Source: Flavobacterium sp.
Lineage (GTDB): Bacteria > Bacteroidota > Bacteroidia > Flavobacteriales > Flavobacteriaceae
Length of the DNA: 64,000 nucleotides
Direction of reading: 5' to 3'
NCBI GenBank assembly: GCA_021740105.1
Contig: JAIPAM010000001.1
Span: 594,119 to 658,118, forward strand
Shown piece after piece: positions 1 through 9,474 of the stretch. Position numbers and translations under genes: made by a program. Positions within the stretch are counted from its first letter, which is position 1. Each line of letters starts with the position of its first letter. The notes under the pieces are model-generated. The model saw only the letters and a list, made by a program, of their open reading frames with translations, made no database searches and had not been told where the DNA came from.

Positions 1-1158
1 AATCACTAAATTATAGGCATCCGTTGCTGCTTTAACTTCAACAATTTCATCAGATGAAAGCACCCATTTATCTTCTAGTGGTACCGAAACACCATTAACT
101 TGAGCTGGATTACCACCTACTGCTGTTCCAATGATTGATCTAGATGGCAATACTAATAAATCTGCACTTGTTGCTTGTCTAAAAGAAGGCAAACCAAGAG
201 CACTTAAATTAGTTAAATAGCTATCCACCATTACAACAGCATTTTGACCTTCTGCGAAAGTAATCGTTCTTCTAGTTCTTTCTGCCGCAGTAATTAACCC
301 TGCATTTTGTGCCAATGCTAAACCACCGTTATACTGAGCATAACCACTGTTCAATTGAGTTGCAGTTGCAGCATTAAGCGGAACGGCATTAAAGGGAACA
401 GTTGTAAAATAAGGTAAAGCAGTCACATATGGCAAGTTAGCAACCACTCCTTTTCTTCCGCTAGCTGAAAGTTGTGTAGCTAACGCATTGTATGATGCTG
501 TAAATGTTGCTGTTGGAGTTAAATCATTTCCGTTTACGGCGTCTTGAGAAGTTGGAACTCCTCCATTAAGGGAATATCCTAATGCATCGTTTCCTCCAAT
601 CCATAAGGAGAAGAAGGTAGGGTTTTGAGCCAATGCGTCTCCTAAAACTGTTGCAGTTAAAGAGGAAGCCATTCTTTTAAAATAAGGATTTAAAGGGGCG
701 TAACCATTGAAAAGTAAGTGGAAACTTTTAGCTCCAGGAATACCCATATTATTAAATGAACCAGTTAAACGCTCTGTAAGCGTATTTGCAGAAACTCCTG
801 TTACTGGAGTAGGAGTATTAGTTGCAGTGTCAAGATACAATCTTGGGGATACTACTTGAACACCTCCAGCTGAGAATCCACCAACGTTATCTGCGGCCAT
901 AAATGGACTAGAAAAAACCCCACCTCCAGCGGCAGCAAATTGTTGCGCTAGTAAATTTGGATAAGAATTTTCTTGCCCTTTTTTAAATAAGGCTCCGTCA
1001 GAAAAACCAGCAGCAAAAGAATCACCTAATGCTACATATTTTGAAAAATCTGCGGTTCCTGCTGTTACTGGCGCTTCACCAGTAGTAACAGTATCGTCAT
1101 TTGTACATGCCATAAAGGTCAAAGAAACCAATACAACCCATTTGAAATTTTTTATCAT
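1..1158 (-). CDS. SGNH/GDSL-family outer-membrane lipoprotein, 3' end outside the window
   Basis: The minus-strand frame is open for 386 codons from an ATG at 1156-1158 to the window edge, so the C-terminus is missing. The N-terminus is a lipoprotein signal ending FMAC, with Cys18 as the lipidated residue. It is followed by TNDD, an acidic stretch like the surface-export signal of flavobacterial lipoproteins. The motif ALGDSFAAGF (Ser47) is SGNH block I and IGGNDALG is block III, so a serine esterase or lipase fold is well supported. The final Asp-x-x-His block would lie outside. It starts 27 bases after the TonB receptor gene on the same strand and is probably in its operon. The substrate is unknown; a lipid or acylated-glycan esterase working with the receptor is an inference. 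Confidence 0.85.
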   Translation of the reverse strand, partial: MIKNFKWVVLVSLTFMACTNDDTVTTGEAPVTAGTADFSKYVALGDSFAAGFSDGALFKKGQENSYPNLLAQQFAAAGGGVFSSPFMAADNVGGFSAGGVQVVSPRLYLDTATNTPTPVTGVSANTLTERLTGSFNNMGIPGAKSFHLLFNGYAPLNPYFKRMASSLTATVLGDALAQNPTFFSLWIGGNDALGYSLNGGVPTSQDAVNGNDLTPTATFTASYNALATQLSASGRKGVVANLPYVTALPYFTTVPFNAVPLNAATATQLNSGYAQYNGGLALAQNAGLITAAERTRRTITFAEGQNAVVMVDSYLTNLSALGLPSFRQATSADLLVLPSRSIIGTAVGGNPAQVNGVSVPLEDKWVLSSDEIVEVKAATDAYNLVI

Positions 1159-1185
1159 AATGTATGTTTTTTATATTAATAATAA

Positions 1186-3816
1186 TTATGGTTTAATAGT
1201 CCAAGAAGCAAAAATTTGTTGTCCTATTAATCCAGCTCCTAATACTTGGAAGTATTCTCTTCCTCCTAAGTTAGCAGCACCAATTTTGAAAGCAGATTTC
1301 ATGCTTGGAACATTGTAAGTAATTTGAGCATCAATTACAGTAGCTTCAGGAATTACACCATCAACCATTGTAGATTCCCAAGTATATTCACTATTCCATC
1401 TTCCACTAATGTTAAAACCAAAGTTTTTGAATACTTTTTCGTTTCCGATAGACGCTTTAGCTCTGTGTTTTGGGGTGTTGAAACCAGCTTCAAAACTTTC
1501 ATCTAAAGATTTATCAAAATCAAATTCAGCATAGTTATAGTTTACACCAAACTCGAAATCTTTGTATACTTTTTTAGAAAGTCCAAGACCAAAACCAAGT
1601 GATTTAATTTCAATTTTAGTATTGGTATACAATTGGTATGCTCTAAAGTTTCCATTTTGAAGTGCGTGAATAGATTGAGTTCCAAGATTTGTTGGACCAC
1701 CTGTTGCACTAGGAGAATCTACAGCTGTTCCGTAGAATGGAGCAACAACATTAATATTACCAATAAAATTATTATAAACATTATAATATCCATTAATATC
1801 TACAGAAAAATCATTGATAACTGAACGGTATCCTAATTCAATTGCTTTTACTTCTTCAGGTTTTACATAATCTAAGCTAGTTTTTCTCAAAGCTGCTGGG
1901 TTTCCAGTAGCAGATAAAGCCGCTACAGATGCAGCTGTATAAGAGTTATTGTATGCATTCAAACCGTTCATAACTACAGAAGCACCTCCTGCGAACAACT
2001 GACCAACTGTAGTGCTTACAGGTAAAGTTTCAGTGTAACGAATTAAGTTGTCTGGAGCAGAACCTAGTAAAATAGCACTACCTACGTTAAATCCGATGTA
2101 CTGATCTTGAGTAGATGGATTTCTGAAACCGGTTTGAAAGGAAGCTCTGAAATTGTGTTGTTTGTTTTGACCAGCTGAGTAAACCGCAGAGATTCTTGGT
2201 GAATAATTACCCTCAAAGTTTTGAGATTTGTCATAACGGATAGATCCTGAAAGTTTCAAACGGTCCTCCATTAATTTCTTTTGTAATTGAGTGTAGGCAC
2301 CATATTCATTATAATTAATTGGCCCATTTGCATCAGTATAAATTCTACCTTGAGAATTCAATTCATACAATCTATAAGATCCACCCACTTGAATTTCAGC
2401 AAATTTAACTTGATCTTTAAAATTGTAATTCACATCTGAATGATAAATTCTAGAGTTGTCTACTAATTTAGATCCTGTAAGTACACTTGCTTCAGAAGTT
2501 ACTTCGTTAAATGCAGTTTTAAATGCATCTGTACCTGGAATTAATCTTCCAGTATCTGCAGTATTTCTTGCATTTTGATGTGCAATTGAAGGAGTTGCTC
2601 CAGCTAATGTGGATTGAATATAGGCTCCAGCATATTGTCCGAACCAAGTTCTATCATCTTTCCATTTTCTGTTAACATTGATTCCTGTAAACAACATGTC
2701 GTATGAATTTCCACCATCTTCAGTTGTAGTATAACCTCTTACGAAGAAGTTCTTCCCTTTAAATTCTAATTTATGTTGTTGCATAAAAAAGTTATTCAAA
2801 TAATATCTGTTGGCTCCTTGATAAACTGCGTTACCAAAACCAAATTTACTTTGCCAGATAACTTCCAAATTTTCATTTCCAAAAGGTCTTAAGTGTAAAG
2901 AGAAATCCAATTTAGTATTGGAGGCTACGTTATCAGTTAAATCAATTTCTCTGTAACCGGTTCTACTTACATTAGAATTTGGCAATAAATTTACTGTTGA
3001 AGCTGGGATTATTCCAGCAGCAGCTAAACCTTGACCAACACCTCTTAAGTTAGTTGAAACCTCATCACCATAAACGTTGACACCATTATAATTTGGATTT
3101 GTTCTATCCATTCCAACAATTTCATCACCATTTGCAGCGTTGATACCATTGTAATTAGTAGCGAACCAATCCGTTCCTCTCATGTAAGTATAATTTGCTT
3201 TAGCCGCAAAATAGTTGTTAAATTTATGAGCTACTCTAACGCCATAATCTGAAAAACTATTTACACCCGCAGCTTGTTGGCTCGTTTGTCCGTATTTTAC
3301 ATAACCGTTAATACCTTCACTTGTGAATGGGTTTTTACTGTTCATAAATAAAATTCCATTGAAAGCATTTGCACCATATAATGCAGAAGAAGCTCCAGGC
3401 AATAATTCCACACTTTGAATGTCAATTTCTGAAATCCCAATCATGTTACCTAAAACGAAGTTAAGTAATGGAGAAGAGTTGTCCATTCCATCTACTAGTT
3501 GCATAAATCGTACGTTAGCAACGGTAGCAAATCCTCTTGTGTTAATAGATTTAAAGGTCAAACTACTCGTATTCATTTGAACCTCTTTCAAGTTCTCTAA
3601 ACCGTCGTAGTAGGAAGGGGAAGCTGTTTTTTTAATTTCTTTTATTCCCATTCTTTCAATTGTAACTGGCGACTGTAAAACTTTTTCAGGAGTTCTAGAA
3701 GCAGAGACTACAACCTCATCTAATACTGTGTTCTTTTTAATTGAATCTGAAACTACTTTTTGTGCAAACGAAACGCTGCAAAAAAACAATGTCAAAATAA
3801 GTAAGTGTTTTCTCAT
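1186..3816 (-). CDS. TonB-dependent outer-membrane receptor
   Basis: This 876-residue protein has a signal peptide ending VSFAQ and a TonB-box-like segment LDEVVVSASR near residue 35. A plug domain follows to about residue 165, with typical phrases such as IQSVELLPGASSALYGANAFNG. The rest is a large aromatic-rich beta-barrel ending in FASWTIKP. No CarboxypepD_reg domain precedes the plug, so it is not the usual SusC type. It should import a ligand across the outer membrane using TonB energy; the ligand cannot be read from the sequence. The SGNH lipoprotein 27 bases downstream suggests the two act on the same substrate. A TAAATTTG box lies about 80 bases upstream of the start. Confidence 0.93.
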   Translation of the reverse strand: MRKHLLILTLFFCSVSFAQKVVSDSIKKNTVLDEVVVSASRTPEKVLQSPVTIERMGIKEIKKTASPSYYDGLENLKEVQMNTSSLTFKSINTRGFATVANVRFMQLVDGMDNSSPLLNFVLGNMIGISEIDIQSVELLPGASSALYGANAFNGILFMNSKNPFTSEGINGYVKYGQTSQQAAGVNSFSDYGVRVAHKFNNYFAAKANYTYMRGTDWFATNYNGINAANGDEIVGMDRTNPNYNGVNVYGDEVSTNLRGVGQGLAAAGIIPASTVNLLPNSNVSRTGYREIDLTDNVASNTKLDFSLHLRPFGNENLEVIWQSKFGFGNAVYQGANRYYLNNFFMQQHKLEFKGKNFFVRGYTTTEDGGNSYDMLFTGINVNRKWKDDRTWFGQYAGAYIQSTLAGATPSIAHQNARNTADTGRLIPGTDAFKTAFNEVTSEASVLTGSKLVDNSRIYHSDVNYNFKDQVKFAEIQVGGSYRLYELNSQGRIYTDANGPINYNEYGAYTQLQKKLMEDRLKLSGSIRYDKSQNFEGNYSPRISAVYSAGQNKQHNFRASFQTGFRNPSTQDQYIGFNVGSAILLGSAPDNLIRYTETLPVSTTVGQLFAGGASVVMNGLNAYNNSYTAASVAALSATGNPAALRKTSLDYVKPEEVKAIELGYRSVINDFSVDINGYYNVYNNFIGNINVVAPFYGTAVDSPSATGGPTNLGTQSIHALQNGNFRAYQLYTNTKIEIKSLGFGLGLSKKVYKDFEFGVNYNYAEFDFDKSLDESFEAGFNTPKHRAKASIGNEKVFKNFGFNISGRWNSEYTWESTMVDGVIPEATVIDAQITYNVPSMKSAFKIGAANLGGREYFQVLGAGLIGQQIFASWTIKP

Positions 3817-3894
3817 TGTGGTTTAAAATTTGTTTGTTAGTGTAGCTAAATTAGTATTTATTTTCATATTATTAAATTATAGCCTAAGAATTTT

Positions 3895-3902
3895 CAAATT
3901 TA
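3895..3902 (-). promoter_or_regulatory. Predicted -7 box for the TonB receptor operon
   Basis: On the minus strand this reads TAAATTTG, a full match to the Bacteroidota -7 consensus TANNTTTG. It lies about 80 bases before the receptor start. No TTG is seen at the expected -33 spacing, so support is only moderate. The rest of the AT-rich gap to 4056 shows nothing else I can interpret. Confidence 0.4.
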
Positions 3903-4056
3903 ATAGGATGACCTAGTTTTTTTTAGATTATATTCAAATAAAATCTTTAAATTTTTCACATTTTTTTTATTTATTCTGTTAATTTTATTTCACAAAGACT
4001 TTTAATTTTAACATTTCATTAAGTAATTCGTAAAAATTTAGCTGATTGCTATAAAT

Positions 4057-4089
4057 AAAAAAAGCGCTCTAAAATAGAACGCTTTTTTT
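4057..4089 (-). terminator. Rho-independent terminator downstream of glmS
   Basis: Seven A, GCG, a C/A mismatch, TCTA, an AAA loop, TAGA, CGC and seven T form a near-symmetrical hairpin 17 bases past the glmS stop. Read on the minus strand it ends in a U-run, as expected for terminating glmS. Confidence 0.85.
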
Positions 4090-4105
4090 ATTTATTTTTT
4101 GATTT

Positions 4106-5953
4106 TTACTCCACCGTAACCGATTTCGCCAAGTTACGAGGTTGATCAACATTGCAATCTCTCATCACCGCAATATGGTAGGATAACAGCTGTAATGGGA
4201 TTGTGGTTATTAAAGGGGATAATGCATCAGCAGTTTCAGGAATTTCAATCACATAATCCGCTAAATCGCGAACTTGTGTGTCCCCTTTGGTTACAATTGC
4301 AATAATTTTTCCGCTTCTCGATTTGATCTCTTGAATATTACTAACCACTTTGTCATAATGACCTAATTTTGGGGCAATTACTACAACTGGCATGTGCTCA
4401 TCAATTAAAGCAATGGGTCCGTGTTTCATTTCTGCAGCAGGATAACCTTCTGCGTGGATGTAGGAAATTTCTTTCAATTTTAATGCCCCTTCTAAAGCTA
4501 CTGGGAAATTATATCCTCGACCTAAATACAAACAATTTTGTGAATTTTTAAATGTCGCTGCTATTTCTTTCGCTTTATCGTTGGTTTGAAGTGCTTCCAA
4601 TACTTTTTCAGGAATCAATTCTAATTCTTGTAGATACCTGTGAAAATCTGAATTGGCCATGGTTCCTTTCGCTTTTGCAATTCTCAAGGCAATCATGGTT
4701 AAAACCGTAATTTGTGTTGTAAATGCTTTGGTTGAAGCTACCCCAATTTCTGGTCCAGCGTGAGTATAAGCTCCAGCATGAGTTTCTCTAGAAATAGATG
4801 ATCCTACCACATTACAAACTCCAAATACAAATGCCCCTTTTTCTTTTGCTAATTTAATTGCTGCTAAAGTATCGGCAGTTTCACCAGATTGTGAAATGGC
4901 AATAACGACATCTCCTTCATTTATTATTGGATTTCTATATCGGAACTCTGAAGCATATTCAACTTCAACCGGGATTCTTGTAAATTCTTCAATAATATAT
5001 TCTGCAACTAATCCTGCGTGCCATGAAGTTCCACAAGCTACGATTAGAATTCTTTCTGCATTCAAGAACTTTTCGATATTATCTTCAATTCCTGCCATTT
5101 GAATCAAACCGGTATTTGCGTGTAAACGACCTCTATAAGTATCTTTAATAACGCTTGGTTGTTCAAAAATTTCTTTCAACATGAAATGATCGTACCCTCC
5201 TTTTTCAATTTGCTCTAAGTTCATCTGCAATTCTTGAACATAAGGATCAACAAGAGAATCGTCTTTAATTTTTCTAATTTTTAAAGGTTTTTCCCTTCTC
5301 ACAATGGCCATTTCTTCATCTTCAAGGTAAATCGCATTGGAGGTATATTCAATAAATGGGGAAGCGTCAGATGCAATAAAATATTCATTTTCTCCCACAC
5401 CAATTGCTAATGGACTTCCTAAACGAGCTACAATTATTTCGTTTGGTTTTTGTTTATCAAACACACAAATTGCATAGGCGCCCACTACTTGATTTAAAGC
5501 TATTTGAACTGCTTTTCCTAATTTTAAATTGTCTTTCTTTTGAACATCTTCAATTAGATTTACCAACACTTCAGTGTCGGTATCCGAATGAAAAACGTAA
5601 CCTCGATTTATTAATTCTTTTTTTAGCGGAGCATAATTTTCAATGATTCCATTGTGAATAATTACCAAATTACCTGAATTGGAAACGTGTGGATGAGAGT
5701 TAACATCATTTGGTACTCCATGAGTAGCCCAACGCGTATGTCCCATTCCAATTGAACCGTTGGTTGTAATGCCAGTTGAACATAATTCTTCTAAATCGGA
5801 AACTTTACCTTTGGTTTTGCAAACTTTCAGGTTGTTGCCATCAAAAAGCATTACCCCAGCGCTATCATATCCTCTGTATTCAAGTCTTTTTAAGCCTTTA
5901 ATTACAATAGGGAAAGCTTCTCTATGTCCAATGTAACCAACAATTCCGCACAT
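4106..5953 (-). CDS. glmS: Glutamine-fructose-6-phosphate aminotransferase (isomerizing)
   Basis: GlmS makes glucosamine-6-phosphate from fructose-6-phosphate and glutamine, the first committed step to UDP-GlcNAc, peptidoglycan and LPS. The 615-residue length is normal. It starts MCGIVGYIG, giving Cys2 as the N-terminal glutaminase nucleophile; HTRWATHG and HNGIIENY are the other glutaminase signatures. Two SIS domains follow, with CGTSWHA (307-313), SQSGETAD (354-361) and EGALKLKEISYIHAEGY (488-504), and the protein ends NLAKSVTVE. It is the last gene of the glgA-like, DUF4270, glmS operon, 22 bases after DUF4270. No glmS ribozyme or riboswitch is seen in that short gap. Confidence 0.98.
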   Translation of the reverse strand: MCGIVGYIGHREAFPIVIKGLKRLEYRGYDSAGVMLFDGNNLKVCKTKGKVSDLEELCSTGITTNGSIGMGHTRWATHGVPNDVNSHPHVSNSGNLVIIHNGIIENYAPLKKELINRGYVFHSDTDTEVLVNLIEDVQKKDNLKLGKAVQIALNQVVGAYAICVFDKQKPNEIIVARLGSPLAIGVGENEYFIASDASPFIEYTSNAIYLEDEEMAIVRREKPLKIRKIKDDSLVDPYVQELQMNLEQIEKGGYDHFMLKEIFEQPSVIKDTYRGRLHANTGLIQMAGIEDNIEKFLNAERILIVACGTSWHAGLVAEYIIEEFTRIPVEVEYASEFRYRNPIINEGDVVIAISQSGETADTLAAIKLAKEKGAFVFGVCNVVGSSISRETHAGAYTHAGPEIGVASTKAFTTQITVLTMIALRIAKAKGTMANSDFHRYLQELELIPEKVLEALQTNDKAKEIAATFKNSQNCLYLGRGYNFPVALEGALKLKEISYIHAEGYPAAEMKHGPIALIDEHMPVVVIAPKLGHYDKVVSNIQEIKSRSGKIIAIVTKGDTQVRDLADYVIEIPETADALSPLITTIPLQLLSYHIAVMRDCNVDQPRNLAKSVTVE

Positions 5954-5975
5954 ATATTTTTATTTTGGTTTAGTA

Positions 5976-7679
5976 TTAATTAGGTTTTGTGTAGTAAATT
6001 TCCAACTTTAATCGCTTGGCATAATTTGAGTCTGTTGCAGGAATATTATTTCCGAATAAAACCGTTCCAAGTGGATTGTATACCGCTGCCGATGGATATT
6101 TATTAAATGGATTTGCACCAGAAATTGAATTCAAAAGCTTAGCATTTGAAGCAACTCCTATAGATTCAGTTACAACTAATCCCAATCGAACATTAGTAGA
6201 ATCTTTACTAATCAAATTCATGATGTGATTGGTTAATCGTACTTTGTATTTTATACCACGTTTATTATAAGCTGATGTTGCAGCCTCTTTTTCTATGATT
6301 CCGCCGTGAACGAATTTATTATTTTTCGAATTGGGAGCAACAGAAAAATCAAGAAAATAATCAATTATAGGGCGGTGATTATTTAAATCGTACAAGTAAA
6401 TTCTATTTGGCTCAGCTGCGCCTGTCATTTTATCTTTATCGATAAAAAAGGTAAGGTTGGCTTCATTTACTAGTAATTTTTTACCGTCTGAGGGATTTCT
6501 CAGATCGTCTAATTCGTCTGGAATTCCGTTTGGCCCAACAGTGGGAGTTCCTGCTGACGAATATCCTCTTACATCAAGATCACCAAATAATTTAATGATA
6601 GACATGGATCCTTCGCCTCCTTTTGGAAATAAGTTGTAGGCTCCAGTAGTTGCATTTGAATTGGATGCTATTCCAGAATTGTAACCTGAGGAATTTTCAT
6701 TTTCTAATAAATTTACTGAATTTCCTCCTAAACTAATAGCAAATTTTCTTTCTTTTGTAGAGACCACCCCAGTTGAACTAGTTACTGTAATATTATAGGT
6801 TACAATTATTTTTCCTTGTTTAAAGTTCAATAAAGACATACTTCCTTGATTTGGTGAGGCTGAAGAGGCGTCAACTTTGAAATACAATCCTCTGAAATAA
6901 TCTTTAAAGACTGAGTTATTAAATAATTTTCCTGCAGCTCCTGCTCCAAATAATTTATCTTGAAAAAAGTTATTTCTCAATTTTAAACGCATTCCCGGTG
7001 CTGATCTAGTATCTACAACCTGAGCGCCATCTACTGTTTTATAAGTTTTGATTTCAGCAGCACTATAAATGAATTCATCATTTTGATTCAAATTGCTATC
7101 GTCATTCAAACGAACTGGATTTTTATAGGAGTCAAATATTGCAGTTTCTCCGGAATAATATCTTTGAACATCTAAAAAGTTAACAGAAGCATCAAGGTCT
7201 CGTAAAGTGTAATTATTTTCGTAAACGCTTAATTTAATTTTATTAAACACTTTTTTATCACTTACGATACTAAATCCTTGAATAGAATCCAATTCATAAG
7301 TGCTGTCTCCAGATGTTGCGTCTTTTGAAAGTAAACGACTAAAATAGGGTAAAGAAAGTTCTACTTTGGTAACCGTAGGATTAGTTCCTATAGTTTGATT
7401 TACAGTGTCTAATAAAACTTGTGACACCACACTTGCTTTTGTTTTTCCAAAGAAGGGATTGTTATAATAACCTAAAGAATTGACGGGCAGGTTACTTGTT
7501 TCCACTTGACCGATAGCAGCATTGTAGGCTAAAACTGTTTTAGAATCATCTTTGATTAGTCCAAAATGATCATTCCCAATTACATTCGATCCGATTTCAT
7601 TAAAATCTTTATCACAAGCGGCAAAAAAAACAACGATACCAACTAAAATAAGTAAATTATAAATGGATTTATTTTGCAT
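5976..7679 (-). CDS. DUF4270 family lipoprotein
   Basis: This 567-residue protein has a hydrophobic leader and a lipobox ending FAACDKD, so Cys22 should be lipidated. The two acidic residues nearby would suit surface exposure. I place it in DUF4270 from the N-terminus (DKDFNEIGSNVIG), the repeated beta-rich organisation, and its position between a GlgA-like gene and glmS, which I recall as conserved in flavobacteria. Function is unknown. It lies 22 bases after the GlgA-like gene and 22 bases before glmS, so it is co-transcribed with both, which hints at a cell-envelope or polysaccharide role (inference). No catalytic motif could be seen. Confidence 0.85.
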   Translation of the reverse strand: MQNKSIYNLLILVGIVVFFAACDKDFNEIGSNVIGNDHFGLIKDDSKTVLAYNAAIGQVETSNLPVNSLGYYNNPFFGKTKASVVSQVLLDTVNQTIGTNPTVTKVELSLPYFSRLLSKDATSGDSTYELDSIQGFSIVSDKKVFNKIKLSVYENNYTLRDLDASVNFLDVQRYYSGETAIFDSYKNPVRLNDDSNLNQNDEFIYSAAEIKTYKTVDGAQVVDTRSAPGMRLKLRNNFFQDKLFGAGAAGKLFNNSVFKDYFRGLYFKVDASSASPNQGSMSLLNFKQGKIIVTYNITVTSSTGVVSTKERKFAISLGGNSVNLLENENSSGYNSGIASNSNATTGAYNLFPKGGEGSMSIIKLFGDLDVRGYSSAGTPTVGPNGIPDELDDLRNPSDGKKLLVNEANLTFFIDKDKMTGAAEPNRIYLYDLNNHRPIIDYFLDFSVAPNSKNNKFVHGGIIEKEAATSAYNKRGIKYKVRLTNHIMNLISKDSTNVRLGLVVTESIGVASNAKLLNSISGANPFNKYPSAAVYNPLGTVLFGNNIPATDSNYAKRLKLEIYYTKPN

Positions 7680-7701
7680 ATTTATTGTTAAAATAATATT
7701 A

Positions 7702-8505
7702 TTAAACTAAATTCTTGTAGAAGTTAGTATATACTTCAGCGAATTTATCTTTTGCGGTGAAAGGTAAAAAAGGTTTCCCTGATGTTTCTATAAATTTTGT
7801 TAAACTTGGAGATAGATTTTCCGATGCAATAATAATACCATCTGAATGGTTTAATGTTGCCAAGATAATATTTTCATAATCAGGAGTTTCTAAATTTGAA
7901 ATGGCCGCTTCAGGAACGCCATCAAATTTAACTTTGTTAATCATTTCAAGATTTAGGTTGCCTTCAAATGACTGACTGTAAACCGAAGTAATAATTTTGG
8001 TATCGGAAAACAAAGCTTCATCTTTATAATAATGCTTTAAATAAATAGGCAACATTGCAGCCATCCAACCGTGAACATGAATGATATCTGGAACCCAATT
8101 CAGTTTTTTAACGGTTTCAACCACCCCTTTTGCAAAAAATATGGCGCGCTCATCATTATCTGGGAATAACGCTCCTTCTTCATCTGTAAAAGTAGCTTTA
8201 CGTTTAAAATATTCATCGTTATCAATAAAATAGACTTGAATTCTCTCTTTTGGAATTGAGGCTACCTTAATAATTAAGGGCATATCTAAATCATTAACCA
8301 CTAAATTCATTCCGGACAATCTAATTACTTCATGTAATTGATGTCTTCTCTCATTGATATTACCATATCTAGGCATGAAAATTCTAATTTGTCCGCCTTG
8401 ATCGTTAACCATTTTAGGCACGTCATATGACATTAGAGAAACCTCGTTTTCAGCTAAGTAGGGCACTACTTCAGATGATACATACAATATCCTCTTATCT
8501 TCCAT
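7702..8505 (-). CDS. GlgA-like (GT5 N-domain) protein, half length
   Basis: The 267-residue protein begins MEDKRILYVSSEVVPY, the start of a GT5 starch/glycogen synthase. HVHGWMAAMLPIYL matches the DWHTGL-type region of that family. It ends where the second, nucleotide-binding GT-B half should begin; full GlgA is about 480 residues. The N-terminal KxGGL ADP-glucose motif is replaced by AENEVSL. Catalysis as a normal synthase is therefore doubtful. A longer frame opens at 8595, but the ATG at 8503-8505 is preferred: family similarity starts there and a TAAATTTG promoter box lies at 8544-8551, inside the longer frame. It is the first gene of the operon with DUF4270 and glmS. Confidence 0.85.
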   Translation of the reverse strand: MEDKRILYVSSEVVPYLAENEVSLMSYDVPKMVNDQGGQIRIFMPRYGNINERRHQLHEVIRLSGMNLVVNDLDMPLIIKVASIPKERIQVYFIDNDEYFKRKATFTDEEGALFPDNDERAIFFAKGVVETVKKLNWVPDIIHVHGWMAAMLPIYLKHYYKDEALFSDTKIITSVYSQSFEGNLNLEMINKVKFDGVPEAAISNLETPDYENIILATLNHSDGIIIASENLSPSLTKFIETSGKPFLPFTAKDKFAEVYTNFYKNLV

Positions 8506-8543
8506 ATTAAAATTCAGTATTACTTTTGTAAATAAAAAACATG

Positions 8544-8551
8544 CAAATTTA
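8544..8551 (-). promoter_or_regulatory. Predicted -7 box of the GlgA-like/DUF4270/glmS operon
   Basis: The minus strand reads TAAATTTG, a full match to TANNTTTG, 38 bases before the chosen ATG. It is divergent from the panC box at 8583-8590, so the two operons share this short control region. Confidence 0.55.
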
Positions 8552-8582
8552 CAAAAATTTATGCAGTTAATAACTAAAATCT

Positions 8583-8590
8583 TAAGTTTG
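8583..8590 (+). promoter_or_regulatory. Predicted -7 box of panC
   Basis: TAAGTTTG matches TANNTTTG and ends 22 bases before the panC ATG. No clear TTG sits at -33. It points away from the GlgA-like promoter. Confidence 0.55.
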
Positions 8591-8612
8591 CACAATATTT
8601 CAATAAAACAGC

Positions 8613-9461
8613 ATGCTCATTTTCGAGACTCAACTAGCTTTAATAGAGCATTTAAAAGTAAATTCTGATTCAAAAACTACCTTAGGATTCGTTCCTACAA
8701 TGGGCGCTTTGCACCAAGGGCATTTATCATTAGTAAAAAAGTCATTAGCCAATAACGATTTAACTGTTGTGAGTATTTTTGTTAATCCCACTCAGTTTAA
8801 TAACCCGGAAGATTTAGAAAAATACCCAAGAAATTTAGAAAGTGACATTGTTAAAATTCAAACGATCAGCGAAAATATTATCATTTACGCTCCCACAGTT
8901 GACGATATTTACGAAGGAAACACGACCTCTAAATCTTTTGATTTTGATGGATTAGAAAATCAAATGGAAGGGAAATTTCGTCCAGGACATTTTGATGGGG
9001 TAGGAACAATTGTTAAAAGATTATTCGAAATTGTAAAACCTACGAATGCCTATTTTGGTGAGAAAGATTTTCAGCAATTGCAAATCATAAAAAAATTAGT
9101 AGAAAAAGAAAATTTTCAAATTACCATTATCGGCTGCCCAATTTTTAGAGAGGAAAATGGCCTCGCTATGAGCTCAAGAAATGAAAGGCTTTCGCCAAAT
9201 GAAAGAAATTCGGCTGCAATTATCTTCAAAACTTTACAAGAAGTAAAACAAAAATATTCATCCCAATCATTATCAGAAATAGCTATTTGGGTGAATCAAG
9301 TTTTTGAAAGTCAAACTGATTTTAAATTGGATTATTTTGAAATAGCTGATGAAGCCACATTGCAAACTTGCGAAACAAAAAAACAGGGTCAAAAACACCG
9401 TGCATTTATAGCAGTTTTTATTAACAATATCCGATTAATAGATACCATTTCATTAAATTAA
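8613..9461 (+). CDS. panC: Pantothenate synthetase
   Basis: PanC joins pantoate and beta-alanine with ATP to give pantothenate, the precursor of coenzyme A. The 282 residues match the usual length. Signatures in order: [10 protein letters not shown] (28-37, the HxGH nucleotide motif), FVNPTQF (56-62), FRPGHFDGV (122-130), GEKDFQQ (149-155) and [10 protein letters not shown] (185-194). panD, which makes the beta-alanine, starts 13 bases downstream, so the last two steps of the pathway are paired here. The gene is transcribed divergently from the GlgA-like operon. Confidence 0.98.
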   Translation: MLIFETQLALIEHLKVNSDSKTTLGFVPTMGALHQGHLSLVKKSLANNDLTVVSIFVNPTQFNNPEDLEKYPRNLESDIVKIQTISENIIIYAPTVDDIYEGNTTSKSFDFDGLENQMEGKFRPGHFDGVGTIVKRLFEIVKPTNAYFGEKDFQQLQIIKKLVEKENFQITIIGCPIFREENGLAMSSRNERLSPNERNSAAIIFKTLQEVKQKYSSQSLSEIAIWVNQVFESQTDFKLDYFEIADEATLQTCETKKQGQKHRAFIAVFINNIRLIDTISLN

Positions 9462-9462
9462 T

Positions 9463-9470
9463 TATCTTTG
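9463..9470 (+). promoter_or_regulatory. Possible -7 box immediately before panD
   Basis: TATCTTTG matches TANNTTTG but overlaps the end of panC and stops four bases before the panD ATG. If used, the transcript would begin at or next to the start codon and be leaderless. It may be a chance match, since panD can also be read from the panC promoter. Confidence 0.35.
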
Positions 9471-9474
9471 CCAC

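Noticed and set aside
5954..5975. glmS ribozyme upstream of glmS
   Set aside because: The gap to DUF4270 is only 22 bases, far too short.
8506..8595. Thirty-codon N-terminal extension of the GlgA-like protein
   Set aside because: It would contain the predicted promoter box, is rich in Cys and Phe, and family similarity begins only at the ATG at 8503-8505.
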